A DNA stretch of 64,000 nt from Axinella damicornis. Its lineage: Eukaryota > Porifera > Demospongiae > Axinellida > Axinellidae. The notes under the pieces were generated by a model. That model saw nothing but the letters and a program-made list of their open reading frames with translations, did no database searches and had not been told where the DNA came from. Below are positions 44,672-55,003 of this stretch, piece by piece. The stretch covers positions 6,130,570-6,194,569 of the forward strand of contig OZ007518.1 of assembly GCA_963931865.1 (NCBI GenBank), given 5' to 3'. Every line of letters begins with the position of its first letter. Positions within the stretch are counted from its first letter, which is position 1. A program made the position numbers and the translations under genes.

Positions 44672-44712
44672 TCCTTTAGGCTGGATGTAGTGTACAAAAT
44701 GGGGGGACACTA
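43357..44712. mobile_element. Pogo/Tigger-type DNA transposon, decayed (left arm)
   Basis: The termini are TA-ATGTCCCGCTAATACGCC at the left and GGGGGGACAC-TA at the right, with inner CCATTTTGTACACTACATCC. The plus-strand frame 44056-44589 reads KPIDQCINKPFNESMRQSW, QPTRQDAINWDSIKQETIVN and SFLFCGISNDLDDSEDDH, then an acidic tail. This matches the C-terminal part of pogo/Tigger DDE transposases (the PLDvsvNKPFK... SFkkCGIsnaldgsEDD region). The catalytic D,D,D blocks upstream are not recognisable, so it is non-autonomous. A 29-base poly(C) lies at 44642-44670. The right arm keeps only its 3' end. Confidence 0.82.
44642..44670. repeat. 29-base poly(C) tract
   Basis: A pure C run inside the pogo element. 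The right-arm counterpart (about 54865-54885, G on the plus strand) is shorter and interrupted by an A, so the length differs between arms. Confidence 0.95.
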
Positions 44713-45186
44713 CTGTATTGGTTCAGCATGACTAGTTGGGATGTGTTGTTATGGGGTCGTAATTAGAGATGTGTGCATTAGGGATGTATGACGAGTTCAA
44801 CGTGAACGATGTCTATGTACGTACACCTTACCAATATACTGCTTCTGATGTGGCTCATTAGCAAGTGTTAGTTACCAGTCTTCCTGAGGTTCCTTGACAA
44901 AATTCACTGATGATTCCATACTCTGCAGGATGCCAGAGGAGACCAGTATCACAATTAATGTGGTCGATTGATCAATGCTACAGAGCTCAAGGTATGTGTT
45001 GGATATTGTCGTATTAGGATGTTTGTATTCACATTTACGTATGCATACTAGACTTGTACTGCACTGCCTTTGATACTTCATGCTAGGCTCGTATTGCTTG
45101 TCTCACATTCCAGATATTTTGTACCATGTACCATGTATGTGTATGTATGTATTGATTCAGGGTTCTATGTAGGCAGGTGAATGTAA

Positions 45187-45285
45187 CTTCGGAGAGAGAG
45201 ATTAATCCGCAGGAAAAGAAGATCTTGGGTTCCAATCCCAGAATTTATTCTGTGGATTATTCTCTCTCTCTGCAGCTTACATGTA
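45187..45285. repeat. About 95-bp hairpin repeat (left arm)
   Basis: GTAACTTCGGAGAGAGAGAT-TAATCCGCAGGA is inverted against TCTGTGGATTATTCTCTCTC-TGCAGCTTAC. The loop contains GGGTTCCAATCCCA, which resembles a tRNA T-arm. The right-arm copy is 54270-54366. Confidence 0.8.
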
Positions 45286-45586
45286 TGTAATGTACCTCTG
45301 GATTCTCTGCGGGGAATCAGTGGTTAGCCAGGGTGAAGGACATATGGAGAGCCCTCGTCGCACACACGCTGGACTCTCCTACGCACTGTGAGCCAACACA
45401 AGTAATGTGTAGGAAAGTCCACCCCGTGTGGAATGAGGGCCCTCCATCCATAGCCATGCACTTATTTCATCATTTCTGGCTAAAGTCCATGAGTCGGTGT
45501 GTCTGCAGTGTGTGTCGCTGCTACTGCAGTGAATATTACTAACCCAGTTGTAATAGAAGTCTCCTATATATTTTCACGGCTTAGCA

Positions 45587-46014
45587 TTAAGGTTACGGGA
45601 TACTCGTGCGTGCGCCGTGCGAAATGTATTGGGAAATGTATACTTAAGCTCGCTAACCAAGAATCTCTGGTACGAAGAGCGTGAGCAACTTGATTCTGGC
45701 GATGGAGGTGCGCTGTCACAAGGTGCAGGGCATGACGGAAGCTTTTTTTGATAGCATAATCCCTGGCAATTTATCTGCTGTCTCGCTTGAGAAAAGCGGT
45801 AAATACGGCTTTTTGGTGAACTGAAATGCTTGTTTTGCAAGGCTATACAGCGTATCGGTAAAAGCTTCCGTCATGCCCTGCACCTGTGAAAGCGCACCAC
45901 CACCGCCAGAATCAAGTTGCTCACGCTCTTTGTACCAGAGATTCTTGGTTAGCGAGCTTAAGTATACATTTCCCAATACATTTCTCACAGCGCGCGAGTA
46001 TCCCGTAACCTTAA
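45587..46014. mobile_element. Foldback element at inner boundary of left arm
   Basis: TTAAGGTTACGGGATACTCG and about 165 further bases (CTTAAGCTCGCTAACCAAGA, GTGCAGGGCATGACGGAAGC) are repeated in reverse complement up to TATCCCGTAACCTTAA at 46014. Arms are about 175-180 bp with mismatches around a 70-bp centre. The right-arm copy runs from the assembly gap to about 53973. Homology between the two large arms ends at or just inside this element. Confidence 0.9.
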
Positions 46015-46435
46015 AGAACGCATGCACGTGTCTGTTGCATATTATTGCCTGATATTTTCTGCAGTCTCCTCGATGCAAGATTTGCTCCAGTGAGCCGCAA
46101 ATGAAAACATCAAACCACCTCTTCCTTTACTTATCCAAAGTAAGGGAACTTGTACACCATCTCATCGCATTTCTACACTGTTGTTGCTGGGAGATTGGCA
46201 TTTGGGTGCCAATGAAATGAGTAGAAATTTGAAGTTTAGTGGGACGTTCTTCCATACTGGTGTGGTCTCTGTTTCATGAGTCCTTGTCTGCTAGCCATAT
46301 TGCTACAACTCCCTGACAAGGACATTGTGTGGCGAGCCTGAGCGAGTGCGAGTGCAAGTGCAGAAAATGGATTGCATCATATAAGGCTGAGCATGTGCAG
46401 TGTCACACTGGTCCTGCACACCATGCGCGCTGGTG
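46015..46435. other. Start of inter-arm spacer
   Basis: Unique-looking sequence with no gene supported. It holds a GGCGAGCCTGAGCGAGTGCG copy of the 7178-element terminus near 46330. Confidence 0.4.
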
Positions 46436-46732
46436 GGGAGGGAGGGAGGGAGCGAGTGAGATCTGGTGTTGAGGGAGTGAGATCTGGTTGGGAGGGAGGA
46501 AGATCTGGTGGGGAGGGAGGGAGATCTGGTGGGGAGGGAGGGAGATCTGGTGGGGAGGGAGGGAGATCTGGTGGGGAGGGAGTGAGATCTGGTGGGGAGG
46601 GAGTGAGATCTGGTGGGGAGGGAGGGAGATCTGGTGGGGAGGGAGTGAGATCTGGTGGGGAGGGAGGGAGATCTGGTGGGGAGGGAGTGAGATCTGGTGG
46701 GGAGGGAGGGAGTCAGATCTGGTGGGGAGGGA
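46436..46732. repeat. 21-bp minisatellite, AGATCTGGTGGGGAGGGAG core
   Basis: Thirteen copies of a 21-bp unit. Because 21 is a multiple of three, all frames stay open, giving heptapeptide artefacts such as EIWWGGR on plus and LPPHQIS on minus. No flanking splice or start evidence supports coding. Confidence 0.93.
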
Positions 46733-46739
46733 CTGCTTC

Positions 46740-47665
46740 CTTGTGAGTAAAAACAAGCCTGCATTATGCAGTGCTCAATGAGCCAGGACATGCAGTTTCC
46801 CTATGCAGCACTGTAGGATCTGAGTTTGCAGCAATCCAAGCTCATCAATTCGAGTGCAGACGTATCATGGGATAATTAAATCGGCAGACTTGTTGGCCAT
46901 TCTTGATTTTCGACAGTAAGCCATGGAGCAAGTCATGTGCATGGTGTTGACACGTAGCTATATATGAGCTCTGTGGTCTTGCTGACAATGTTCTAGAGCT
47001 GTGTACCTCATATTGCAAACATATTGGTCGCCTGAATTTTGTCAATCATGTGTGCCATCTTTGTCAACATACTGTCCTTGGATGTGGGATGGTCGTCGTC
47101 TTCTATTGTTGCTAGTGTAGCATTTTCTTAGGAGAATTGTGTGTTGGCAGGTCATTGTTTCCATTGTCAGGTGGCAGGTTTTGTGGGAGTTGTACTCTCA
47201 CTGCACACTCATTGGCATGGAAGAGTTCATAAGCAAGTGACAAGTTGCAAGCGTGGAGCGGCGTTGCTAAGTCTTGCATGCCAATTGATCGCCAGTGTCC
47301 AATGGCATGTTTGATACTGGCCTCCCCGTGTCCAACGGGGTGCTTCTAACTGCATGGTCTCCTCATTGCCAAGTCTTGTAGAGGGGCCGATTGATTGCCA
47401 GTGTCCAATGGCGTGCTTGATGCTGGCCTCTCAGTGTCCAATGGGCTCAAGTTTGTTGCACAAGCACTTAGTGCCCGTTCCACATTTGTATTTTCACTGT
47501 AGCTGCTACATCAGTTGGAATTTACAATTGACCAGTAGTGCAGTTTCCACTCAGAACTGTATAGGCTGATGTGTGGTACTTGAGTGTGCACTGTGTCATC
47601 ATTCCCTGTTACACTTTCAGCTTTGGGCATAGTAGGCAAATTTGTCTGTGAAGCATAATGCAGGC
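46740..47665. other. Spacer sequence
   Basis: No gene supported. A local repeat around GCCAGTGTCCAATGGCRTG occurs at about 47292 and 47398, with TGGCCTC-CGTGTCCAA/TCAGTGTCCAA copies after it: a roughly 105-bp tandem duplication near 47270-47445. Confidence 0.45.
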
Positions 47666-47669
47666 ATAA

Positions 47670-48510
47670 TTTTGATCCTTGGGACTTGGGAATGGGCTGG
47701 GCCATTCCTGTATCTTGTTGTTTAGCAATTAATGGACAACAGCATTAGTGAGTGGATGTGGTTAGAGTCATGAATGTACTTGAGTGCCTATGTGCAGTTG
47801 CAACTGGATATTTAGAGGTGCCCATACTCAGGCATACTGTAAAGCATTTACCCTGTGTGCTGCTTGCAGAATTTGTTAACACTGGATGCAGACTGTGCCT
47901 ATAATTATGGATCAACATGTGACATCAAGTGACATCACTACCATCATGAAGTGGTTTTCAAAGCCATTGAGGTAATGTGACTTAGCATTAGCACAACAAT
48001 TAGCGGGAACCCCTTTGATCCTCACTGTTAATCTGATACCAGGTGTGTGGGTATGACATCATTCGTCCCAGGAGGTGGATTGCAGTAGAGCTGATGGCAG
48101 CACCATGAGAGACGGGATAATCTACCTGGCCCAAGAACTGTTGCCTGTTGGTGTGGCAGAATACAGGTGAGGTCTAAGATTGAACTGTGGTCTTGTGTAC
48201 TCTGCGTACCACATACCCAAGATGACCCAAGTTTTCCTACCTCGATCCACCCTCCCCAATGAAGTACATGCTGCCCTCAAGAATAGTTGTGACGACAAAC
48301 TCTTCGGCTTCACGTATAAGTTTCTTCAGCATCTCAGCATCATGAAAATCAGCACATTATTCCATCCAGCTACTGGGCCTCAAATGCTCATTCTGGTAAT
48401 ACTGCTCCAGTGGCTTTCTCAAACCTGTTCCAATTTGTGCTAAATGCCGACGACTTAATTGTTCCAGTTCTGATCTTAGCTAGTTGAGGTCCACACATGT
48501 ACGGAGGGGA
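47670..48510. repeat. Direct repeat unit 1 in the spacer
   Basis: Blocks such as GGGACTTGGGAATGGGCTGG, GGATGTGGTTAGAGTCATGA, AACACTGGATGCAGACTGTG, CATCATGAAGTGGTTTTC, GAATACAGGTGAGGTC and TCTGATCTTAGCTAGTTG recur in the same order and orientation at 50308-51120. No coding frame is shared by both copies. Confidence 0.85.
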
Positions 48511-48599
48511 GGGGGAGGGGGTTCACACCCTCGAATATTCACCGCACTCACTCGTCCATATGTTCCTCCTCTCCCTCCCTTCCCTCACACTCACCACCC

Positions 48600-48895
48600 A
48601 CACATACCCATCCCCTGATCTCCTCTGATCCCAAAGTATACCTCCTCACCCACACACTCACACACACACACCACTCATCCTTTGATCCCTATATATACCT
48701 CCTCACCCACACACTCACACACACACCATTCATCCTTTGATCCCTAATACCTCGTCACACACACACACACACACACACCACTCATCCTTTGATCCCTAAT
48801 ACCTCCTCTCCCACACACACACACACACCACTCATCCTTTGATCCCTAATACCTCCTCTCCCACACACACACACACACACACACAGACACATACT
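48600..48895. repeat. CA-rich minisatellite
   Basis: Four to five units of (AC)n-CACTCATCCTTTGATCCCT with an AATACCTCCTCTCCC or ATATACCTCCTCACCC linker. It immediately follows direct-repeat unit 1. Confidence 0.9.
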
Positions 48896-48974
48896 CATGC
48901 CGTGATCTCATTACTTCCTCTCCCTCAAGCTCCCCTCCCACCACACTCACATGCACCCACACATACTCATATTT

Positions 48975-49845
48975 ACCCCGCGTGCGCATGCGCGAAGCGG
49001 GGTTAAGCAATCGGTTTTGTTGTCTGTCTGTCCCTCGAAAAAATTTGAAATCTACTCTCACGAAATGGAGTCAAACAATAGCAAATAGCAAAAAACTGCT
49101 CTATGTGTACCTGACTGAAGTCAAGGCGCTCCGTTTCGCTGTACTTCGGCTATTTCCTACTTTCATAACTATTCATAACATTGGCTCCACCTCTTCGTGA
49201 CTTCAAGAACAGGACACGCAGTGCATTTGGAAACTTCATGCTTCGAGATGACCGCAAGGAAACAGTGCTTTCTCACGATCTATGTACTTCACAGACATCA
49301 TGGCTATTGTTTCGGCTGTTTTTTCCAGCTATTTCCTATTATTCGTAACATTTGGCCCCACCTCTCCAGCTTCACAATATAGTATATACGGTAAGCGGTC
49401 ACTCCCACACCTTGGATATGGCCATACACGAACACAGTATATGCGATAGCAGCCCTGTTCGCCGTTGCGCATCGGCAGAGATGTCACGTCGATTGTAGCT
49501 GCACTGCATGCATCCTGGCCTGACGTTCAGCGCGGGGTATGTGTTCTATGAACTACACCCTCCCACACACACCACTCCACCCCAATCCCCCCATACACAC
49601 CTCCCTTCCTGCACACATCCTTCAGGCTCTCACATTCCACTACTGGAGTACTTTGTGATGGATATGTTCCCATACTTGAGCTCACCAGCGTAGACCTGCA
49701 CAGTGAGAGTGAGTGGATATTACTGCGTGGGTAGAAGTGTGGGCAATTGAGAGGAAGTGAGTGAGTGGTATGATGGAGAAAGTGAGGAAGAGATGAAGAG
49801 AAGGAGGAATGGAGAGCGTGAGGGAGTGGGGATGTGACAGATGTA
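48975..49845. other. Spacer sequence with CpG-rich palindrome
   Basis: CCCCGCGTGCGCATGCGCGA-AGCGGGG at 48977-49003 is a CpG-rich near-palindrome containing an NRF-1-like GCGCATGCGC. It is followed by TTGTTGTCTGTCTGTCC, a pattern often seen at the edge of low-copy repeats. No gene supported. Confidence 0.4.
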
Positions 49846-49849
49846 ATGG

Positions 49850-50095
49850 TTGTCCTTCTGCCTCATCCCTCATGCTGTCCTCCCTCACCCCTCACTCTCT
49901 CCCTTTCTCACCCCTCACTCCCTCTCCCTCCCTCACCCATTGCTCCATCTTGCTCCCTCTCCCTCACTCCCTCACCCTCTCTCACCCCCACTCCCTCTCC
50001 CACCCTCACCTTCTCCGACTCTAACCCCTCTCCCTCCGTCACTCCCTCTCCCTCACTCACCGACACCCCTCTCCCTCGCTCACACCTTTGAGACA
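49850..50095. repeat. CTCCCTCACCC pyrimidine minisatellite
   Basis: A degenerate array of 11-16-bp CTCCCTC-ACCC units. Frames through it are Pro/Ser/Leu low complexity. Confidence 0.9.
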
Positions 50096-50307
50096 GGTAT
50101 TGAAAAGCTTGACAGGCTAAAGTGTCCTACCCCTTTGGTGTTGAGCAGAACTGACAAATTCCATTGCAAATCCTCCTCCAATGTAACAGTTGGTGAATCA
50201 GTAGTGATATATAGTATACACACAGCATAATTTCATAATTAAGTGTTTTGTGAGCATCAGATTCTGAGCATGGCATAATAGGTAAAAATAGAAGCAGAAT
50301 GTGCTTG

Positions 50308-51120
50308 TTCCTAGTCCTTGAGACTTGGGAGATGGGCTGGGCCTGTATCTTGTGGTTTTAGCAATGAATGGACTCAAGGGTGTGTGGATGTGGTTGGAGT
50401 CATGAATGTTAACACTGGATGCAGACTGTGCCTATAATTAAACAAACATGTGACATCGCTACCATCATGAAGTGGTTTTCAAAGCTTGCATCTTATTGAG
50501 GTCATGTGACTTAGCAATAGCACAATAATTAGCAGGAAACCCTTTGATCCTAACTGTTCATCTGCCACCAGGTGTGTGGGCATGACATCATCTGTCCCGG
50601 GAAGGTGGAGTTGAGCTGACTGCAGCACCATGAGAGGAAACTGTGAGCTGTTGGTGTGGCAGAATACAGGTGAGGTCAAAGATTGAACTGCGCTCTTGTG
50701 TACTCTGCATGCCACATACCCTAGATGACCCTAGTAATCGTACCCCCCACCCTCCCCAGTATTTGCTGCCCTTGAAAATAGTTGTGACAATTTTCCAGTA
50801 CAGTAGTTCAAACCTGTTAGCACAAAACAAGTAGCAATGTGCTAGCTTGACACTCATGCAGTCAATACTGGAGTGTACTATTGCTGCATAACAGTTTAAT
50901 AACTTCGCACTCTTCAGCTCACGTACAATTTTCTTCAGCACTAATTCTCAGCATCGTGATAATCCGCCATCCAGCTATGGTGCCTCAAATGCTCATTCTG
51001 GCACAGACGCACCTTATACTGCTCCACTGGCTTTCTCAATCAAAGCGGTTGCAATTTGTTCTAAATGGCGAGGACTTGTTCCATTACTGATCTTAGCTGG
51101 TTGGGATCCACACCTGTACA
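50308..51120. repeat. Direct repeat unit 2 in the spacer
   Basis: The second copy of 47670-48510, with many substitutions and small indels (roughly 80-90% by eye). Like unit 1 it is followed at once by a low-complexity array, so the duplicated unit may be about 2.6 kb including arrays. Confidence 0.85.
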
Positions 51121-51345
51121 GGGGAAGAGGGAGGGAGGAGGGAGGGAAGGAGAGGGAGTGAGGGGGAGGGAGGGAGAGGAAGTGAGGGGGAGGGAGGGAG
51201 AGGAAGTAAGGGGGAGGGAGGAAGGGGGAGGGAGGAGGGTGGGAAGGAGAGGGAGTGGTAGGGAGAGGGAGTGAGGGGGGAGGGAAGGAGAGGGAGTAAG
51301 GGGGAGGGAGAGGGAGTAAGGGGGAGGGAGAGGGAGTGAGGGGTG
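51120..51345. repeat. GGGAGGGAGAGG purine minisatellite
   Basis: An array of GGGAGGGAGAGGAAGTGAGG-type units on the plus strand, directly downstream of direct-repeat unit 2. Confidence 0.92.
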
Positions 51346-51399
51346 AGAAAGAAATGGGAAAAAAAATGCCACCAACTCAAGGCCATTTTATACCACAAT

Positions 51400-52500
51400 G
51401 ATGATGTTCTTTGTCACACCAGAAGGAGCGCAGCACAAGGTTTGTCTGCTGCAGAACCGTTTGGAGTGTGACCCACATGCAGAGATTGCTCCATCGAGCA
51501 TTGATATGGCAATCTGCCGAGCTCCACATTTGGCGCCAATATTTCCCACGGACTCGCCTATAATTATAAGTCTGTTATTCTACTGAGTATATCTACATTG
51601 GTAGCATCACTGTCACAGCAGACTCACTGCTTCATTGCTCACAGTACTGAAGCGGCGAAAAGCTGGACGGGACTTTGGAATGAGGTTACTTATCTCCAGT
51701 TGGTAGATGTTTAGGTTACTGTGAGCATCTCTCTCACATCGTCGATCAGTAGCAGAATGGAAGTTATTCTGGCTGTTCACAGACCCTGCCATATCCTCTC
51801 GCCAATTATTTACAGCTGCAGTGGGTTAGGGAAGGGTAGACTTGCCTTGAATGTATAAGCACAATGCTTGTGCTGGCTCGGTACAATGCTGTTCAACCTG
51901 ACCACTTCATATCTGATAGCTGTATGACTCTGACATGCACACACACACACAGGCATGAAGTGTGCTATACAGCCTCCAGGTAGACTGTGGGGCCATCTAA
52001 GTAAAGGTGGATCATCAAACATGCAGGTGATCTGTGAGTCTGCATGAGATGGAGACACTGCCAGTTTGAAGAGTGATAACAGCAAAACAACAGTCAATGA
52101 GGCACTGCTCAGGTATGCTGTAGAGCAACAGCCTCAGAGGGTATTAATGGCACTGCGTACAAGTAGACATTAGAATTTACCCCCCCCCCCCCCCCCCTTC
52201 TTCCCTCCATTCCCTCCCACTCCTCCCTCCACCCCCATCCCTTTCTCTCCTGCCCCCTCGCCCCCTGGCCCCCTCTTCCCACTGCCCAGACTGTCAGCCC
52301 AGAGTTACCAGCCTATACCTGAATAGGAACGAAGCTGAGGTAATGGAACTACCTCTGGGAGCGAGGGAGAGCTGGAGATGAACGAGACTGTATGTGGGGC
52401 ATTCTTCTACCAGTATCATGTAAGTGGTTGCTGACGATTGTCCCCACGGGCTGCCTTTATGTCTGTCCAGTGGTTGACATTTGGGCTACTTGGCTCCTTT
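51400..52500. other. Spacer sequence
   Basis: No supported gene. A frame at 51398-51586 is open but has no family or splice support. It includes an 18-base poly(C) at 52180-52197 followed by a C-rich stretch. Confidence 0.4.
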
Positions 52501-52504
52501 GGCC

Positions 52505-53424
52505 TAGCCTCGTTCCCAGGCCCACACGCGAAACGCGGAAGTGGTCTGATACAAATTTCCCGTATGTGCTGAGCTCAGCAGTCTTGATTTCGGGTAGGCG
52601 AATCACGTTCGTCCATTGCCAATTATTGCATAGTACCGTAGTGTCCCGTTAATACGCCCCTCCATTTTGTACACTACGTCCAGCCCAAAGTGGGGAGGGG
52701 GCGTATTTTTGAATATGCAAATTAGTGTCGACTATACGCCCCCTCAAAACGTTTTTTTTTGGTGCTACGTATACACATGATACTGCCAAGGTTCATGTTC
52801 ACAGTTACAAAAGTACAAACGATCGTTCGTGGTTATCATGCGTGGTCTCCCAACATCAGCGAGAAGAGCTGCCACTTGTACGCGAGTGCCATATCATTCA
52901 CAACGACTTTGCTGTCTGAGCCATCCTCAAGAATAGCAATACTGTTGGTAATGTACCACGGGCTAGTGGCAGCGAGATGACTTGTATCGTCGATGTCAAC
53001 GGTGACTACCGACTGCTTGAAGTTGCGCAAGTGTAGTTTAGATGTTCCAAAACACAGAAGATGCTCACCAGGGGGAGTCAAACTACCCTGTGCAGGAACT
53101 TGGGCGAAAAGAGGGGGGAGGGCGTATTTTCGAAGTGGGCATATTAGCGGGACACTACAGTAATTACATTCTCTAGCCCGTGAAAAGTGTAGCCGTTTGA
53201 TAAAACCGCTGTTCTAGCCTTCAAGACTCACCTCTGGTCGCTCCTTGGCAAGGACTTTCTACTTAGCCATCGCCAACAGCTACCTTCCGCGTGATTTCGA
53301 ATGCATCCAAGTAAGGAATGTAATCGCTTACGCAGTTATGCTGACTGTGCACATACGGGAATTTTGCCAAGTGTCACCAGGCCCTCTTCCGTGTTCCATG
53401 TGTGGGCCTGGGTATGAGGCTACC
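52505..53424. mobile_element. Mutator-like MITE interrupted by a pogo-type MITE
   Basis: The ends TAGCCTCGTTCCCAGGCCCA and TGGGCCTGGGTATGAGGCTA are flanked by CCTTTGGCC and CCTTTGGTC (9-bp target duplication, one mismatch; 52496-52504 and 53425-53433). The interior matches the 31551/60905 elements (CCCGTATGTGCTGAGCTCAG, GGTCGCTCCTTGGCAAGG) but is split by the insertion at 52639-53157. Confidence 0.9.
52639..53157. mobile_element. Pogo-type MITE nested in the Mutator-like MITE
   Basis: TA-GTGTCCCGTTAATACGCCC at the left and GGGCATATTAGCGGGACAC-TA at the right are inverted repeats with TA at both edges. The inner CCATTTTGTACACTACGTCC matches the terminus of the 43357 element. A Thr/Ser/Asp-containing minus-strand frame (53081-52836) is inside; its start, TPPGEHLLCFGTSK, overlaps in sequence the CCCTGGTGAGCATCTTCTGG block of the 43357 element. 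Confidence 0.88.
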
Positions 53425-53438
53425 TTTGGTCTGCAGNN

Positions 53439-53636
53439 NNNNNNNNNNNNNNNNNNNNNNNNNNNNNNNNNNNNNNNNNNNNNNNNNNNNNNNNNNNNNN
53501 NNNNNNNNNNNNNNNNNNNNNNNNNNNNNNNNNNNNNNNNNNNNNNNNNNNNNNNNNNNNNNNNNNNNNNNNNNNNNNNNNNNNNNNNNNNNNNNNNNNN
53601 NNNNNNNNNNNNNNNNNNNNNNNNNNNNNNNNNNNN
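53439..53636. other. Assembly gap, 198 N
   Basis: 198 undetermined bases. Left of it the Mutator-like MITE and its target duplication end (53433). Right of it the sequence starts in the middle of the right-arm foldback element. The join between spacer and right arm is therefore not supported by sequence. Confidence 1.
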
Positions 53637-53973
53637 AGCAACTTGATTCTGGCGGTGGTGGTGCGCTGTCACAAGGTGCAGGGCATGACGGAAGCTTTTA
53701 CCGATACGCTGTATAGCCTTGCAAAAACGAGCATTTCAGTTCACCAAAAGCCGTATTTACCGCTTTTCTCAAGCGAGACAGCAGATAAATTTGCCAGGGA
53801 ATATGCTATCAAAAAAAGCTTCCGTCATGCCCAGCACCTTGTGACAGCGTACCTCCACCGCCAGAATCAAGTTGCTGACGCTCTTCATACCAGAGATTCT
53901 TGGTTAGCGAGCTTAAGTATACATTTCCCAATACATTTCGCACGGCACACGCACGAGTATCCCGTAACCTTAA
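53637..53973. mobile_element. Foldback element, partial (right arm)
   Basis: The same element as 45587-46014: GTGCAGGGCATGACGGAAGC and its inverse with a central AAGCGAGACAGCAGATAAAT, ending TATCCCGTAACCTTAA. One arm is cut off by the assembly gap. Confidence 0.88.
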
Positions 53974-54269
53974 TGCTAAGCCGTGAAAATATATAGGAGA
54001 CTTCTATTACAACTGGGTTAGTAATATTCACTGCAGTAGCAGCGACACACACTGCAGACACACTGCAGACACACCGACTCATGGACTTTAGCCAGAAATG
54101 ATGAAATAAGTGCATGGTTATGGATGGAGGGCCCTCATACACACTACTTGTGTTGGCTCACAGTGCGTAGGAGAGTCCAGCGTGTGTGATACGAGGGCTC
54201 TCCATATGTCCTTCACCCTGGCTAACCACTGATTCCCCGCAGAGAATCCAGAGGTACATTACATACATG

Positions 54270-54366
54270 TAAGCTTCAGAGAGAGAGAATAATCCACAGA
54301 ATAAATTCTGGGATTGGAACCTAAGATCATCTTTTTCTGTGGATTAATCTCTCTCTCCGAAGCTTA
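54270..54366. repeat. Hairpin repeat (right arm copy)
   Basis: The counterpart of 45187-45285 with arms GTAAGCTTCAGAGAGAGAGA and TCTCTCTCTCCGAAGCTTAC, better matched than in the left arm. Confidence 0.8.
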
Positions 54367-54824
54367 CATTCACCTGCCTACATAGAACCCTGAATCAATA
54401 CATACACATACATGGTACAAAGTATCTGGAATGTGAGACATGCAATACGAGCCTAGCATGAAGTATCAAAGGCAGTGCAGTACAAGTCTAGTATGCATAC
54501 GTAAATGTGAATAGAAACATCCTAATACGACAATATCCAATACATATCTTGAGCTCTGTAGCATTGATTAATCGACCACATTTATGATACAGGTCTCCTC
54601 TGGCATCCTGCAGAGTATGGAATCATCAGTGAACTTTGTCAAGGAACCTCACAAAGACTGGTAACTAACACTTGCTAATGAGCCACATCAGAAGCAGTAT
54701 ATTGGTAAGATGTACGTACATAGACATCGTTCATGTTGAACTCGTCATACATCCCTAATGCACACATCTCTAATTAAGAGCCTCATAACAACACATCCCA
54801 ACTAGTCATGCTGAACCAATACAG

Positions 54825-55003
54825 TAGTGTCCCCCCATTTTGTACACTACATCCAGCCTAAAGGAAGGGGGGGGAGGGGGCAAGTGCTATGTACACAATT
54901 AGGATACTTCCAAAGGTCATGCATGTTTACATAGGAACAACAGTTAAAAACATTCTACACAAAACAGCTGAGACAAACAGACATGCAGGGAAAAATCGGT
55001 GTC
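54825..55003. mobile_element. Pogo-type element, 3' remnant (right arm)
   Basis: From TA-GTGTCCCCCCATTTTGTA, through the shortened G tract, to CAGACATGCAGGGAAAAATC. It corresponds to left 44412-44712 inverted. It then joins directly to exon 1 of the DUF7869-like gene because 1926 bases (left 42486-44411) are missing. Confidence 0.85.

Larger units (their letters stand above)
29747..44991 (+). pseudogene. Cytoplasmic-type methionyl-tRNA synthetase pseudogene (left arm)
   Basis: Five exons with canonical borders spell the class I catalytic region in order. 29747-29846 (after TTCCCCAG|): PGEHNILVTSALPYVN, then PHRGNIFGCVLSADVYAR in a shifted frame. 35652-35855: [20 protein letters not shown] and [18 protein letters not shown]. 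37962-38042: IAQDIFWRLHERGYIFEDTV. 43254-43305: [18 protein letters not shown]. 44929-44991: DARGDQYHN, stop, CGRLINATELK. Exon phases match. Lesions: about 7 bases lost at the HIGH-type motif (normally NNVPHLGN), causing a frameshift; three in-frame stops in exon 2; one in exon 5; zinc-knuckle Cys changed. Introns are kept, so this is a duplicated, not processed, pseudogene. Introns host the VNTR, the DUF7869-like gene and a pogo element. N- and C-terminal exons were not found. Confidence 0.88.
29650..46014. repeat. Left arm of a very large inverted repeat
   Basis: Stretches throughout this interval recur in reverse complement and reverse order in 53637-64000, for example 29747-29846 with 63792-63891, 35652-35855 with 59632-59834, 41627-42239 with 55256-55863, and 44642-45540 with about 54000-54885. 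Identity is high in aligned parts (clearly above 90% by eye) but interrupted by kilobase indels. The outer limit cannot be set because the right arm leaves the window. The inner limit coincides with the foldback at 45587-46014. Confidence 0.95.

Noticed and set aside
45220..45245. GGGTTCCAATCCCA T-arm-like hairpin
   Set aside because: It is the loop of a larger inverted repeat; no D- or anticodon-arm partners were seen.
46303..46791. Repeat protein frames (PTRSPSL, EIWWGGR)
   Set aside because: A 21-bp minisatellite keeps every frame open by arithmetic.
53245..53716. Open frames spanning the N gap
   Set aside because: They are created by undetermined bases.
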